Source: Pseudomonas denitrificans (nom. rej.)
Lineage (GTDB): Bacteria; Pseudomonadota; Gammaproteobacteria; Pseudomonadales; Pseudomonadaceae
Assembly (NCBI RefSeq): GCF_008807415.1
Contig: NZ_CP043626.1
Location: 2,604,001-2,668,000, forward strand
DNA: 64,000 nucleotides
Direction of reading: 5' to 3'
The notes beneath the pieces were generated by a model. That model ran no database searches, had not been told where the DNA came from, and worked only from the letters and a program-made list of their open reading frames with translations. Within the stretch, counting starts at the first letter, position 1. Each line of letters starts with the position of its first letter. The position numbers and the translations under genes were made by a program. Below are positions 1 to 9,877 of the stretch, piece by piece.

Positions 1-1063
1 CAAGGCGCGATTCGTCGCCGAGCACCCACAACGGCTGCTCCGGCAGTTCCACGCGCAACGTCAGGCCGCGCTCGGCGAAGCTCGCCTGGAAGGCCTCGGC
101 CACCACCGGCAGCAGCACGCGCAGGTCGATGCGCTCGCGGCGGTAGGTCGGCCCGCCGACCTCGGCCAGGGACAGGTCGAACAGGTCATCCACCAGCTTG
201 GTCAGCGCGCCCACCTCGCCCTGCAGCGAGCGCAACGCGGTGGCGTCCAGCGGGCGGATGCCGTCCTCCATCGCCTCCAGTTCGGCGCGCATCACCGCCA
301 GCGGCGTGCGCAGTTCGTGGGAGATGTCGGCCATGAAATCGCGGCGCATGCGCTCGTTGCCGGCCAGGGTCGTGGCCATGCGGTTGAAGTCGCCGGCCAG
401 TTGCCCGGCTTCGTCCTGCGAACGCACCGGCACCTGGATCGCATAGTCGCCGGCGGCCAGTTGGTGCGTGGCGCGCGCTACCTCGCGGATCGGCCGCAGC
501 AGCGCGCGGCTCAGCCACCAGGCGATGATCGCGGTGCCCAGCAGGCAGGCCAGGCCGACCAGCAGGCTGGAGCGCAGCTGGTTGAGCTGGAAGCGCCGGT
601 CACCGACGCTGGTCACCGATTGCAGCGGTGCCAGGGCCATCCAGCCGACCACGCGCCCTTCAAAGTTGATCGGCCGCAGCAGCATGTCGCCGGCGGCGGC
701 GCGGTAGCCGATGATCGGTTTGCGCTGCTCGTCCAGCAGGGCGAAGCGGACGAAGGCACCGGTGAGGTCGGAGACGGTCAGCAGGCTGGGGTCGAAGGTC
801 TTGTCGTCCTTGATGTCGTCCGGGCGCAGCAGTTCGAACCACTGGTCCTGGTCGCGGCGGATGAAGTCCCAGCTGCCGTTCTGCGCGTAGGCCTGCTCGA
901 TGCGCGGGACGATACGCTCCATGCGTTCCTCGGCCTGCTGGTTGAGGTAGCCGAGGAAACCGTACTTCAGGCTCAGGTAGGCGGCGAACACCATGCCCAG
1001 CACGGCGAAGGCGCACACCGCGAGCATGGCCAGGAAGAACTTGCTGGAAAGACTGACTTTCAT
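1..1063 (-). CDS. BaeS-like sensor histidine kinase, 3' end outside window
   Basis: Inner-membrane two-component sensor kinase. About 354 N-terminal residues are visible and the frame stays open to the left edge, so the end of the ATPase domain is missing. The start at 1063 gives MKVSLSSKFFLAML, an N-terminal membrane helix. A periplasmic sensor region of roughly 130 residues follows, then a second helix (LLVGLACLLGTAIIAWWL), a HAMP segment (LRPIREVARATHQL) and the dimerisation box DISHELRTPL, whose His is the phosphoacceptor. It is divergent from the RND pump operon, so control of that pump is a reasonable inference; the response regulator would lie further left. The family call is firm; the signal sensed is unknown. 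Confidence 0.85.
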   Translation of the reverse strand, partial: MKVSLSSKFFLAMLAVCAFAVLGMVFAAYLSLKYGFLGYLNQQAEERMERIVPRIEQAYAQNGSWDFIRRDQDQWFELLRPDDIKDDKTFDPSLLTVSDLTGAFVRFALLDEQRKPIIGYRAAAGDMLLRPINFEGRVVGWMALAPLQSVTSVGDRRFQLNQLRSSLLVGLACLLGTAIIAWWLSRALLRPIREVARATHQLAAGDYAIQVPVRSQDEAGQLAGDFNRMATTLAGNERMRRDFMADISHELRTPLAVMRAELEAMEDGIRPLDATALRSLQGEVGALTKLVDDLFDLSLAEVGGPTYRRERIDLRVLLPVVAEAFQASFAERGLTLRVELPEQPLWVLGDESRL

Positions 1064-1217
1064 GGCACCGCCGGGGCAATCGAAACTGCCGTCATTGAAG
1101 CGCGGCACCCCGCATGGGGCAAGGCGGCACGGGCAATCTCCCACTTTTCTGCACAATGGCTGCACATTTGCCGAGCAGCCTGGATCGTGAAAATCATTCC
1201 GGTCCGGAGCCCCACGG

Positions 1218-2413
1218 ATGTCCTCCTTCTTCCCTCGTTTTCCCCCTTGTCGCGTGCCCTGTTGCTGGGCACTGGCCTGTTCGTCCTCGGCGGTTGCCGC
1301 GATGAGAGCGCCGCCCCCACCCTGCCCGTGCAGGAAGTCGCGGTGTACCACGTCGCCAGCGCGCCCCAGGCCCTGAGCACCACCCTGCCCGGCCGCGCCA
1401 GCGCGCACCTGGTCGCCGAGATTCGCCCGCAGGTGGGCGGCATCCTGCTCAAGCGCCTGTTCGAGGAAGGCGCGACGGTGAAGGCCGGCCAGGCGCTCTA
1501 CCAGATCGACCCGCAGACCTACGAGGCCGCCCTCGCCCAGGCCGAGGCCAGCGTCACTTCGGCACGCGCCACGCTCAAGGCGGCCGAGCTGAAAGCCAAG
1601 CGCGACGCGCAGCTGGTGAAGATCGACGCCATCAGCGCCGAGGACAACGAAAGCGCCCAGGCCTCGCTGCTCGAAGCCCGCGCCAGCCTGCAATCGGCGC
1701 AAGCCGCGCTGCGCACCGCGCGGATCAACCTCGGCTACACGAAGATCAATGCGCCCATCGCCGGTCGCACGTCCACCTCGTCGGTCACCGCCGGTGCGCT
1801 GGTCACCGCCGAGCAGACCACCGCGCTGACCACCGTGCAGCAGCTCGACCCGATCTACGTCGACTTCACCCAGCCCAGCACCACCCTGCTGCGCCTCAAG
1901 CGCGAGCTGGCCGAAGGCAAGCTTACGCGCGCCGAGGAGAAAGACGCCGCGCGCATCAGCCTGCAGCTGGAGGACGGCAGCACCTATGCCCACGACGGCA
2001 CCCTCACCTTCAACGGCGTGAGCGTGGATGAGAGCACCGGCAGCGTGACCCTGCGCGCCCTGGTGCCCAACCCCGACGGCCTGCTGCTTCCGGGCATGTA
2101 CATCAAGGCGACGTTGCAGGAGGGCGTGCAACCGGACGCTATCCTGGTGCCGCAGCAGGGCGTCAGTCGCGACGAGCGCGGCGGTGCCACCGCGCTGGTG
2201 GTGGTGGACGGCAAGGTCGAGCAGCGCGAGCTGACTCTGGACCGCGCCGTGGGCAATCGCTGGTGGGTGAGCAAGGGGCTGGAGGATGGCGATCAGTTGA
2301 TCGTCCAGGGTCTGCAGAAGGTCCGCGTCGGCCAGCCGGTGCAGGCCATCGACTGGAAGAGCGGCAACGCCGGCGACACCAGCCTGACCGCCCGCAACGA
2401 CAGCACCGACTGA
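1218..2413 (+). CDS. RND efflux periplasmic adaptor (membrane fusion protein), frameshift in signal peptide
   Basis: Lipoprotein adaptor of a MexA/AcrA-type tripartite pump, linking the inner-membrane pump to the outer-membrane channel. The mature part starts at lipobox LGGC, followed by a biotinyl-lipoyl-like hairpin (VGGILLKRLFEEGATVKAG) and a long alpha-hairpin rich in A, Q and E. ATG 1218 has a good ribosome site (GGAG, 1206-1209) but is out of frame with the body. One added base in the T4C5 run at 1238-1246 joins them, giving 398 aa with a normal signal peptide (MSSFFPRFSPLSRALLLG). The only intact alternative is GTG 1187, without a visible ribosome site. It ends 10 bases before the pump gene, so the two are co-transcribed. 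Confidence 0.85.
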
Positions 2414-2423
2414 GGCCCAAGCC

Positions 2424-5400
2424 ATGGCACGCTTCTTCATCGACCGGCCGATCTTCGCCTGGGTCATCGCCATCCTGGTGATGCTCGGCGGTATCCTCGC
2501 CATCTACCAGCTGCCGCTGGCGCAGTACCCCAACATCGCGCCGCCGCAGATCAGCCTCAACGCCACCTACACCGGCGCCTCGGCCAAGACCATGGAAGAC
2601 TCGGTGACCCAGGTCATCGAGCAGCAGATGACCGGGCTCAACGGCCTGACCTATATGTCATCCAGCAGCAGCTCGGCGGGCAGCGCCACCATCACCCTGA
2701 CCTTCGAGGCCGGCACCGACGTCAACACCGCGCAGATGCTGGTGCAGACCAAGCTGGAGCAGGCCAAGGCGCGCCTGCCGGAAACCGTGCAGCAACAGGG
2801 CATCGAGATCCGCAACTCGGCCAGCGACTTCCTGATCATCGTCTCGCTGGTCTCGGACAACCCGAGGTCAGCGCCACCGACATCAGCGACTTCATCTCCA
2901 GCACGCTGTACGACCAGATCAGCCGGGTCAACGGCGTGGGTGAGGTGACCACCCTGGGCTCCAGCTACGCCATGCGCATCTGGCTCGACCCGGACAAGCT
3001 CAAGCAGTACTCGCTGATGCCCTCGGACGTCAGCAGCGCGCTCACCGCGCAGAACGTCGACACCTCCGCCGGCCAGCTCGGCGCCCTGCCCGCTCGCCCC
3101 GGCCAGCAGCTCAACGCGACCATCAGCGCGCGCAGCAAACTGCAGACCGCCGCGCAGTTCCGCGACCTGGTGCTCAAGTACTCCAGCAATGGCGCGGTGG
3201 TGACCCTGGCGGACGTGGCGCGCGTGGAGCTAGGCAGCGAAAGCTACGACGTGGTCGCCGAACACAACGGCCGGCCCTCAGGCGGCCTGGCAGTGAGCCT
3301 GGCCACCGGCGCCAACGCGCTGGACGTCTCCGAAGCCGTGCAGGCCAAGCTCGAGGAGCTTGCGAAATTCTTCCCCAGCAAGCTGCAACTGCGCAGCGAA
3401 GTGGCTTACAACACCGCGCCCTTCGTGAAGATTTCCATCGAGGAAGTGGTCAAGACGCTGTTCGAGGCCATCGCCCTCGTCGTGCTCATCATGTACCTGT
3501 TCCTGCAGAACATCCGCGCCACCCTGATCCCGGCCATCGCCGTGCCGGTGGTGCTGCTGGGCACCTTCGGCGTGCTCGCGCTGATGGGCTACTCGATCAA
3601 CACACTGACCATGTTCGGCATGGTCCTGGCCATCGGCTTGCTGGTGGACGACGCCATCGTGGTGGTGGAGAACGTGGAGCGGATCATCGCCGAGAAAGGT
3701 CTGTCGCCCCGCGAAGCGACGCGCCAGTCCATGGGCGAGATCAGCGGCGCGCTGATCGGCATCGCCGTGGTGCTCTCGGCGGTGTTCGTGCCGATGGCCT
3801 TTTTCGGCGGCTCCACCGGCGTGATCTACCGGCAGTTCTCGGTGACCATGGTCGCCGCCATGGCGCTCTCGGTACTGGTCGCCATGACCCTCACCCCGGC
3901 GCTGTGCGCCACCCTGCTCAAGCCCGATGCGAAGCACGGCGAACCACGCCGTGGCTTCTTCGGCTGGTTCAACCGCACCTTCGAGCGCGGCTCGCGTGAC
4001 TACCAGCGCGGCGTCGGCGCCGTGCTGGCGCGGCCGCTGCGCGCGCTGGTGATCTATGCGCTGGTGCTGGGCGGCGTGGGTGTGATGTTCCACAAGCTGC
4101 CCACCGCGTTCCTCCCCGACGAGGACCAGGGCATGCTCATGATGATGATGACCCTGCCGGTGGGCGGCACCGACGAGCGCCTGCAGGACGTCACCCGCGA
4201 GGTGCAGCAGTACATGCTGCAGCAGCCGGAAGTCGCCTCGGTGCTCACCGTGCGCGGCCTGGGCAACGGCGGCAACGCGCAGAACTCCGGGCGCGGCTTC
4301 ATCAAGCTCAAGGACTGGAGCGAGCGCCAGGGCGACGAGCACAGCGCCGCTGCCGTGGCCCGCCGAGCCAACATGGCGCTGTCGAAGATCCTCGACGCCA
4401 ACGTCTTCGTCATCTCGCCGCCGGCGATCCAGGGCCTGGGCGAAAGCTCCGGCTTCGACATCCAGCTGCAGGACCTCGCCGGCCTCGGCCACGCCGAGCT
4501 GCTCAAGGCCCGAGATACCTTCCTGCAACTGGCGGCCAAGGACCCGCGCCTGGCCAACGTGCGCGCCCAGGGCCTGGAGGACACCCCGCAGCTCAACGTC
4601 GACATCGACGACCGCAAGGCTGGCGCCATGGGCGTGGCCTCCGGTGACATCAACGACACCCTGAGCGCAGCCATGGGCGGCAGCTACGTCAACGACTTCC
4701 TCGACGCCGGCCGGGTGAAGAAGGTCTACCTCCAGGGCGATGCCGACAAGCGCATGCAGGCCGAGGACATCGGCGACTGGTACGTGCGCAACTCCAGCAG
4801 TGCCATGGTGCCGCTGTCGGCCTTCACCAGCACCCGCTGGAGCACCGCCTCGCCGCTGCTGGAGCGCTACAACGGCTTCGGCTCCTACGAGCTGGTGGGC
4901 GAACCGGCAGCCGGCGTCAGCTCCGGCGACGCCATGGCGGCGGTCGAGCAGATCATGGCCCAGCTGCCCGAGGGCATCGGCTACGCCTGGACCGGCCAGT
5001 CCTACCAGGAACGTCTTGCCGGCAACCAGGCGCCGCTGCTCTACGCCATCTCCATCCTCTTCGTGTTCCTCTGCCTGGCGGCGCTGTACGAGAGCTGGTC
5101 GGTGCCCTTCGCGGTGATGCTGGTGGTGCCGCTGGGCATCCTCGGCGCGCTGCTGCTGACCGGCGTGCGCGGTTTGTCCAACGACGTCTACTTCCAGGTC
5201 GGCCTGCTGACCACCGTGGGCCTGGCGGCGAAGAACGCCATCCTCATCGTCGAGTTCGCCAAGGAGAACCACGAGCGCGGCCAGGACCTGCTGGCGGCCA
5301 CACTGGAGGCGGTGCGGGTGCGCCTGCGCCCGGTGCTGATGACCTCCCTGGCCTTCATCCTCGGCGTGCTGCCGCTGGCTCTCTCCAGCGGTGCCGGTGC

Positions 5401-5557
5401 CGGCGGACGCCAGGCCATCGGCACCGGCGTGCTCGGCGGGATGCTCGCCGCCACCCTGCTCGGCCTGTTCTTCATCCCCCTGTTCTATGTGCTGGTGCAG
5501 CGCCTGGCCTCGCGCCGCAGAGCCGCCCGCGACGTCACCGCTGCAGGAGAAGCCTGA
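2424..5557 (+). CDS. RND efflux pump inner-membrane transporter (HAE1 family), one apparent frameshift
   Basis: Proton-driven multidrug exporter of the AcrB/MexB class. It begins [17 protein letters not shown], typical of HAE1 pumps, and has the conserved TM4 stretch [14 protein letters not shown], whose two Asp residues belong to the proton relay. Two large periplasmic loops and about 12 helices fit a length of 1044 aa. The frame breaks at CCC 2861-2863: one added C turns DNPRSAPP into DNPEVSATD and continues without loss into the second reading frame. It sits between the adaptor gene and the channel gene, and its TGA overlaps the channel ATG by one base. Substrates cannot be read from the sequence. 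Confidence 0.93.
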
Positions 5558-6936
5558 TGCGTCTTTCCCCGATTCCCCTGGTCCTGGCGATGTTGCTCGG
5601 CGGCTGCGTGAACCTCGCGCCCGACTATCAACGCCCGGACGCCCCGGTGGCCAGCCAGTGGTCCACCGCTACCCCGGCCGGCCAGGCCAGCGCCGATATC
5701 GCCTGGCGCGAGCTGTTCGTCGATGCCCGCCTGCGCGACACCGTCGCCCGCGCCCTGGCCAACAACCGCGACCTGCGCGTCGCAGCGCTGAATGTCGAGT
5801 ACCAGCAGGCGCAGTACCGCATCCAGCGTTCGGCGCTGTTCCCGGCGGTCTCCGCCACCGCCGACGGCACCCGCCAGCGCTCGGTGTCCGATGGCAGCAA
5901 CGCGGTCAGCAGCCAGTACAGCGTCGGCCTCGGCGTGAGCAGCTACGAGCTGGACCTGTTCGGTCGCCTGGGCAACCTGAAGGACGCCGCGCTGGAGGAC
6001 TACCTGTCCCTGGAGCAGACCCGGCGCAGCACGCAGATCAGCCTGGTGGCCGAAGTCGCCAGCGCCTGGATGACCCTGGCCGCCGACCAGCAACTGCTGA
6101 GCCTGGCGAAAGAAACCTACGCCAGCCAGCAGAAGACCTACGAGCTGACACAGCAGAGCCACGGCCTGGGCGGCCAGTCCGGACTGAGCCTGGCGCAGTC
6201 GCTGAGCACCGTGGAGTCGGCGCGCGCCGACGCGGCCAACTACGCGAGCCAGGTCGAGCAGGACCGCAACGCACTGGAGCTGCTGGTGGGCGAGCGCCTC
6301 GACGACAGCCTGCTGCCGGGCGATGCGAAACTCGACGCCGCGCTGCTGGTCAATGTTCCCGCCGGCCTGCCCTCGACATTGCTGCAACGCCGCCCCGACG
6401 TACTGGCCGCCGAGCACACGCTCAAGGCCGCCAACGCCGACATCGGCGCCGCGCGTGCGGCGTTCTTCCCCAGCGTGACCCTGACCGCCAGCGGCGGCAG
6501 TGCCAGCAGCGAGCTGTCAGGGCTGTTCAAGTCCGGCAGCCGCGCCTGGAGCTTCGCCCCGTCGATCAACCTGCCGATCTTCAACGCCGGCAGCAACCGC
6601 GCCAGCCTCGACGCGGCAAAGATCACCCGCGACATCGACGTGGCCAAGTACGAGAAGACCCTGCAGACCGCCTTCAGCGAAGTCGCCGACGCCCTCTCGG
6701 TACGCGGCCACATCAGCGAACGCCTCGACGCCCAGCGCAGCCTGACCCAGGCCACCAGGAAGAGCTACGACCTGTCGCTGGCGCTGTACAAGCAGGGCTC
6801 GCAGAGCTTCCTCGAGGTGCTCGATGCACAACGCTCGCTGTACTCGGCGCAGCAGACGCAGATCACCCTGGAGCTGTCCGAGCAGGTCAACCGGGTGACC
6901 CTGTACAAGACCCTCGGTGGCGGCTGGCAGGGCTGA
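5557..6936 (+). CDS. RND outer-membrane channel lipoprotein (OprM/TolC-like, NodT family)
   Basis: Trimeric outer-membrane exit duct of the pump. Its 459 aa are normal for the NodT family. The protein starts with a lipoprotein signal ([17 protein letters not shown]) followed by NLAPDYQRPDAPV, the usual N-terminus of OprM relatives. Two OEP repeats are visible, each with long helices and the LLQRRPDVLAAEH and DAARAAF-like segments typical of the family. The start overlaps the pump stop (TGATG), implying translational coupling. This completes a three-gene adaptor-pump-channel operon. Confidence 0.92.
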   Translation: MRLSPIPLVLAMLLGGCVNLAPDYQRPDAPVASQWSTATPAGQASADIAWRELFVDARLRDTVARALANNRDLRVAALNVEYQQAQYRIQRSALFPAVSATADGTRQRSVSDGSNAVSSQYSVGLGVSSYELDLFGRLGNLKDAALEDYLSLEQTRRSTQISLVAEVASAWMTLAADQQLLSLAKETYASQQKTYELTQQSHGLGGQSGLSLAQSLSTVESARADAANYASQVEQDRNALELLVGERLDDSLLPGDAKLDAALLVNVPAGLPSTLLQRRPDVLAAEHTLKAANADIGAARAAFFPSVTLTASGGSASSELSGLFKSGSRAWSFAPSINLPIFNAGSNRASLDAAKITRDIDVAKYEKTLQTAFSEVADALSVRGHISERLDAQRSLTQATRKSYDLSLALYKQGSQSFLEVLDAQRSLYSAQQTQITLELSEQVNRVTLYKTLGGGWQG

Positions 6937-6977
6937 ATGCCGGGCGGATGAATCGGTCGGCGCCTGCGGAGGTTACA

Positions 6978-7703
6978 ATGGCGCCCACACCGATTTCCCG
7001 GAGCCCGCTGCAGATGTTCACCCTCGCCATCCTCGACACCTCTCCTCCCGAATCCCTGAAGAGCCAGGTGCTGCAGATGGTGGTGGACTATTTCAGCGAC
7101 ATCAGTCCGGTGCCGCTGACGCCGAGCAACCCGCTGTTCCAGCTGTACCAGTATGTGATCGGCTTCGAGGTACACCTGTACCTGCAGGCCATGGACGGTT
7201 CCCCGGAAAGTCCCGCACGCCTGATCCTCGCCCTCGACGACGAAGACCCGTCGCAGGTGCTCGGCTTCGCCCTCTACCTGCCGAGCCAGGACGACGCCGG
7301 GGCCTGCACCCTGGCCTACCTCGCCGTCCAGGCCAGCCACCGCCGCCGGGGCATGGCCCGCGCCATGCTGCAGAAGATGACCGCACACCGCCCCCACGCC
7401 GAACTGGCCTGCGCGGCGGGCAAGGTGCCGGTCTTCGAGGCGATGGGCTTCCAGGTCCTCGCCGCCCAGGGACCGCATGTGCTGATGAACACCCGCGACC
7501 ACCGCTCCGACGGCATGGTCGCCGTGCAGGACCTGGCGCCGATCTACCAGTCCAAGGAAGTGCGGCAGATCCACACCTACCTGGTAAAGCAGAACGGCAG
7601 CACGGCCATGCGCGAGGCCGAGAAGAAACGCGACCGCCTGCTCGACCAGATGACCTGGCAGGCGCAGGAGCTGGTGAAGGTGCGCTTCCCCACCCTCCAC
7701 TGA
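6978..7703 (+). CDS. GNAT-family N-acetyltransferase
   Basis: Acetyl-CoA-dependent acyltransferase, 241 aa. The acetyl-CoA binding motif A is visible around residues 115-135 (LAYLAVQASHRRRGMARAML), with the R/Q-x-x-G-x-A loop as RRRGMA. The start at ATG 6978 is preceded by GGAGG, 5 bases upstream; ATG 7014 is an in-frame alternative. The C-terminal 60 residues are charged and helical (MREAEKKRDRLLDQM), beyond the usual GNAT core. The target is unknown. It lies 41 bases after the channel gene but seems functionally unrelated to efflux. Confidence 0.8.
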   Translation: MAPTPISRSPLQMFTLAILDTSPPESLKSQVLQMVVDYFSDISPVPLTPSNPLFQLYQYVIGFEVHLYLQAMDGSPESPARLILALDDEDPSQVLGFALYLPSQDDAGACTLAYLAVQASHRRRGMARAMLQKMTAHRPHAELACAAGKVPVFEAMGFQVLAAQGPHVLMNTRDHRSDGMVAVQDLAPIYQSKEVRQIHTYLVKQNGSTAMREAEKKRDRLLDQMTWQAQELVKVRFPTLH

Positions 7704-7808
7704 GTGCCCTCTGCTGCCCGTATGGCCGCCCCTCGACAGATCGGCACTCCATCTGTTGCACCCATGGCGCAGTCCAGCTGCCGCCTTCATCAAGGAACGA
7801 CGAACAAC

Positions 7809-8195
7809 ATGGATGAAACTTTCCAGGGGAGCTGCCTGTGCGGCTCGGTCAGGTATGCAGCGACCACGGCACCCAAGGCTGTCAGCCATTGCCATTGCAG
7901 CCAATGCCGAAAAAGCCACGGAGCGGCCTTTGCCAGCTACGGCAGCGTGCCGCGCGGGGATCTGCGAATTCTGGCTGGTGCGGAGGGCATCCGATCCTAT
8001 TCGTCGTCGGTCGGTACGCTGCGTCAGTTCTGCTCCAACTGTGGTTCTTCGCTGTTCTGGTCAACGAGCCAAGGGGAGTTTTCCGATTGGATTTCCATAG
8101 CCCTTGGCACGCTGGACAGCACCTTCGAACCGGCCAGACAGAAGCATGTCCATGTCAGTAACCGAGCTTCATGGCTGCGCTTTCAAGAGTCCTGA
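7809..8195 (+). CDS. GFA-family (glutathione-dependent formaldehyde-activating-like) zinc protein
   Basis: Small 128-aa protein of the GFA fold. Zinc-ligand cysteines are visible in GSCLCGSVRY, CHCSQCRKSHGAAF and FCSNCGSSLFW, the three conserved motifs of the family. Members are metal-binding; most have no proven formaldehyde activity, so no reaction is assigned. ATG 7809 is preceded by AAGGAACG. A single-gene unit between the acetyltransferase and the gallate locus. Confidence 0.85.
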   Translation: MDETFQGSCLCGSVRYAATTAPKAVSHCHCSQCRKSHGAAFASYGSVPRGDLRILAGAEGIRSYSSSVGTLRQFCSNCGSSLFWSTSQGEFSDWISIALGTLDSTFEPARQKHVHVSNRASWLRFQES

Positions 8196-8517
8196 TCTGA
8201 CAATACATAGCCGGTTCAGCAGGCAGATAACGGCCAGAAACGGACGTTCACCCGTCTCGTCCTCGCCCGCCTAAGATCAGCGCGTCGCGTCCTAGGGGCT
8301 CTCTCTAGCCTCAACCCAAGCACCTCAAAAGACCATCGCCAGCTTATCTACATAAGCAAAACAGATACCTTCTTAAAAAATACCCAGAGGCGACTAGCAG
8401 TGGGCAAGGCTTACAGTCGCCCCACGCCGAAAAACGGCGAGGTGATTCCTGCCGGTCATCATCGATTTCGAACCCTGCCGGAATTTTCACCATTACAAGA
8501 ACAAAAGGTGAACACGA
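8196..8517. other. 322-bp intergenic region upstream of galT
   Basis: No convincing gene. It contains a copy of the dispersed 24-bp repeat (8222-8245) and a short inverted repeat CGCCG-AAAAA-CGGCG (8425-8439). An A/T-rich segment near 8350-8390 probably includes the galT promoter. No clear LysR-type palindrome was seen here. Confidence 0.5.
8222..8245 (-). repeat. Dispersed 24-bp intergenic repeat, copy A
   Basis: Read on the minus strand it begins GTCCGTTTCTGGCCGTTATC and ends TGCC. It shares the pattern with copies at 16762, 16797, 21311, 25666 and 63506. All are between genes. Confidence 0.6.
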
Positions 8518-9855
8518 ATGCTCAAGCAAACTGTCGACGTCAAAGACTGGATCGACAACCGACCGGTATCGCCCTACCAGTGGCTGATCCTCTGCCTGTG
8601 TTTCCTCATCGTCCTGTTCGACGGCTTCGATGTCGCCGTGATGGGATTCATCGCCCCCTCGCTTATGCAGGACTGGGGGCTGTCGCGCGCCGCCTTCGGC
8701 CCGGTGATGAGCGCCGGCATGGTCGGTCTGGCCATCGGCGCCCTGACCGCCGGCCCCTACGCCGACCGCCTCGGCCGCAAGAAGGTGCTGCTGTTTGCCG
8801 TAACCGGCTTCAGCGTACTCAGCCTGGCCTGCGCCTTTGCCCGCAACCCTTATGAGCTGGCGGTCCTGCGCCTGCTCACCGGCATCGCCCTGGGCGCCGC
8901 CATGCCCAACAGCACCACGCTGCTCGCCGAGTACCTGCCCGAGCGCCGCCGTTCGCTGCTGATCACCGTGATGTTCACCGGCTTCAACATGGGCTCGGGC
9001 CTGGGCGGTTTCGTCGCAGCCTGGCTAATCCCGCACTATGGCTGGCAGTCGGTGCTGCTGGCCGGCGGCGTGCTACCACTAGCACTGCTCCCGCTGCTCT
9101 GGCTGTTCCTGCCCGAATCTGCACGTTTCCTGGCGGCCCGCAAGGCGCCCGCCGAACAGGTTGCTGCCGCGCTGGCCAAACTGGGTGGGCGCTTTGCCGA
9201 AGGCACTGTCTTTACCGTCGCCGAGCCGCCGGTGCAGCACAAGGCTCCCGTTCGCCAGCTGTTCGTCGAACGCTATCGTCTGGGCACCCTCGCGCTGTGG
9301 GCTACCTATTTCATGGGCCTGCTGGTGATCTACCTGACCATGGGCTGGCTGCCGACCCTGCTGCGTGACGGTGGCCTGTCCATCGAACGCGCCGCGACCA
9401 TCACCGGCCTGTTCCAGATCGGCGGCACCGTGGGCGCCATCGTGGTCGGCTGGATCATGGACCGCCGCAACCCCAACCGGGTGATCGCCGTGGCCTACGC
9501 CCTGGGCGGGCTGTGCATCGTCTCGCTCGGCGCACTGAGCCTGGAGTCCAGCTTGCTGGTGATCGGCGTGGCCGCCGCCGGGTTCTGCATGAGCGGCGCG
9601 CAGACCGGACTGAATGCCTTCGCACCGGGCTACTATCCCACCGACTTCCGGGCCACCGGGGTCAGCTGGATGCTGGGCATCGGCCGCTTCGGCGCGATCT
9701 TCGGCTCGCTGATCGGCGGCGCGGTGCTCAGCCTTGGCCTGGGCCTGCCGTTGCTCTTCACTTTCCTTGGCCTGCCGGCATTCGTCGCGGCCGTGGCGAT
9801 CCTGGCCAACGGCCACGCCCGGCGCCGTGCGAACCAGCCCCTGGCCACGCCGTAA
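8518..9855 (+). CDS. galT: Gallate MFS transporter
   Basis: Proton symporter of the aromatic acid (AAHS) group of the MFS, expected to import gallate across the inner membrane. The 445 aa hold 12 predicted helices. The signature DGFDVAVMGF in helix 1 and the loop GPYADRLGRKK between helices 2 and 3 are diagnostic of AAHS transporters. The first gene of galT-galA-galP, it lies 22 bases before galA. The gallate assignment rests on this context and matches the known Pseudomonas putida gal locus; family membership is visible directly. Confidence 0.88.
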   Translation: MLKQTVDVKDWIDNRPVSPYQWLILCLCFLIVLFDGFDVAVMGFIAPSLMQDWGLSRAAFGPVMSAGMVGLAIGALTAGPYADRLGRKKVLLFAVTGFSVLSLACAFARNPYELAVLRLLTGIALGAAMPNSTTLLAEYLPERRRSLLITVMFTGFNMGSGLGGFVAAWLIPHYGWQSVLLAGGVLPLALLPLLWLFLPESARFLAARKAPAEQVAAALAKLGGRFAEGTVFTVAEPPVQHKAPVRQLFVERYRLGTLALWATYFMGLLVIYLTMGWLPTLLRDGGLSIERAATITGLFQIGGTVGAIVVGWIMDRRNPNRVIAVAYALGGLCIVSLGALSLESSLLVIGVAAAGFCMSGAQTGLNAFAPGYYPTDFRATGVSWMLGIGRFGAIFGSLIGGAVLSLGLGLPLLFTFLGLPAFVAAVAILANGHARRRANQPLATP

Positions 9856-9877
9856 TCCAACCTTCGAGGACCCCGTC

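Noticed and set aside
317..1217. N-terminal extension of the fusion protein back to 317
   Set aside because: It runs antisense through the sensor kinase and lacks family sequence; the lipoprotein signal begins near 1218.
3278..5272. Long open frame (664 aa) on the minus strand inside the RND pump gene
   Set aside because: Antisense to a clear pump gene; rich in H, Q and V without motifs, as expected from high-GC codon bias.
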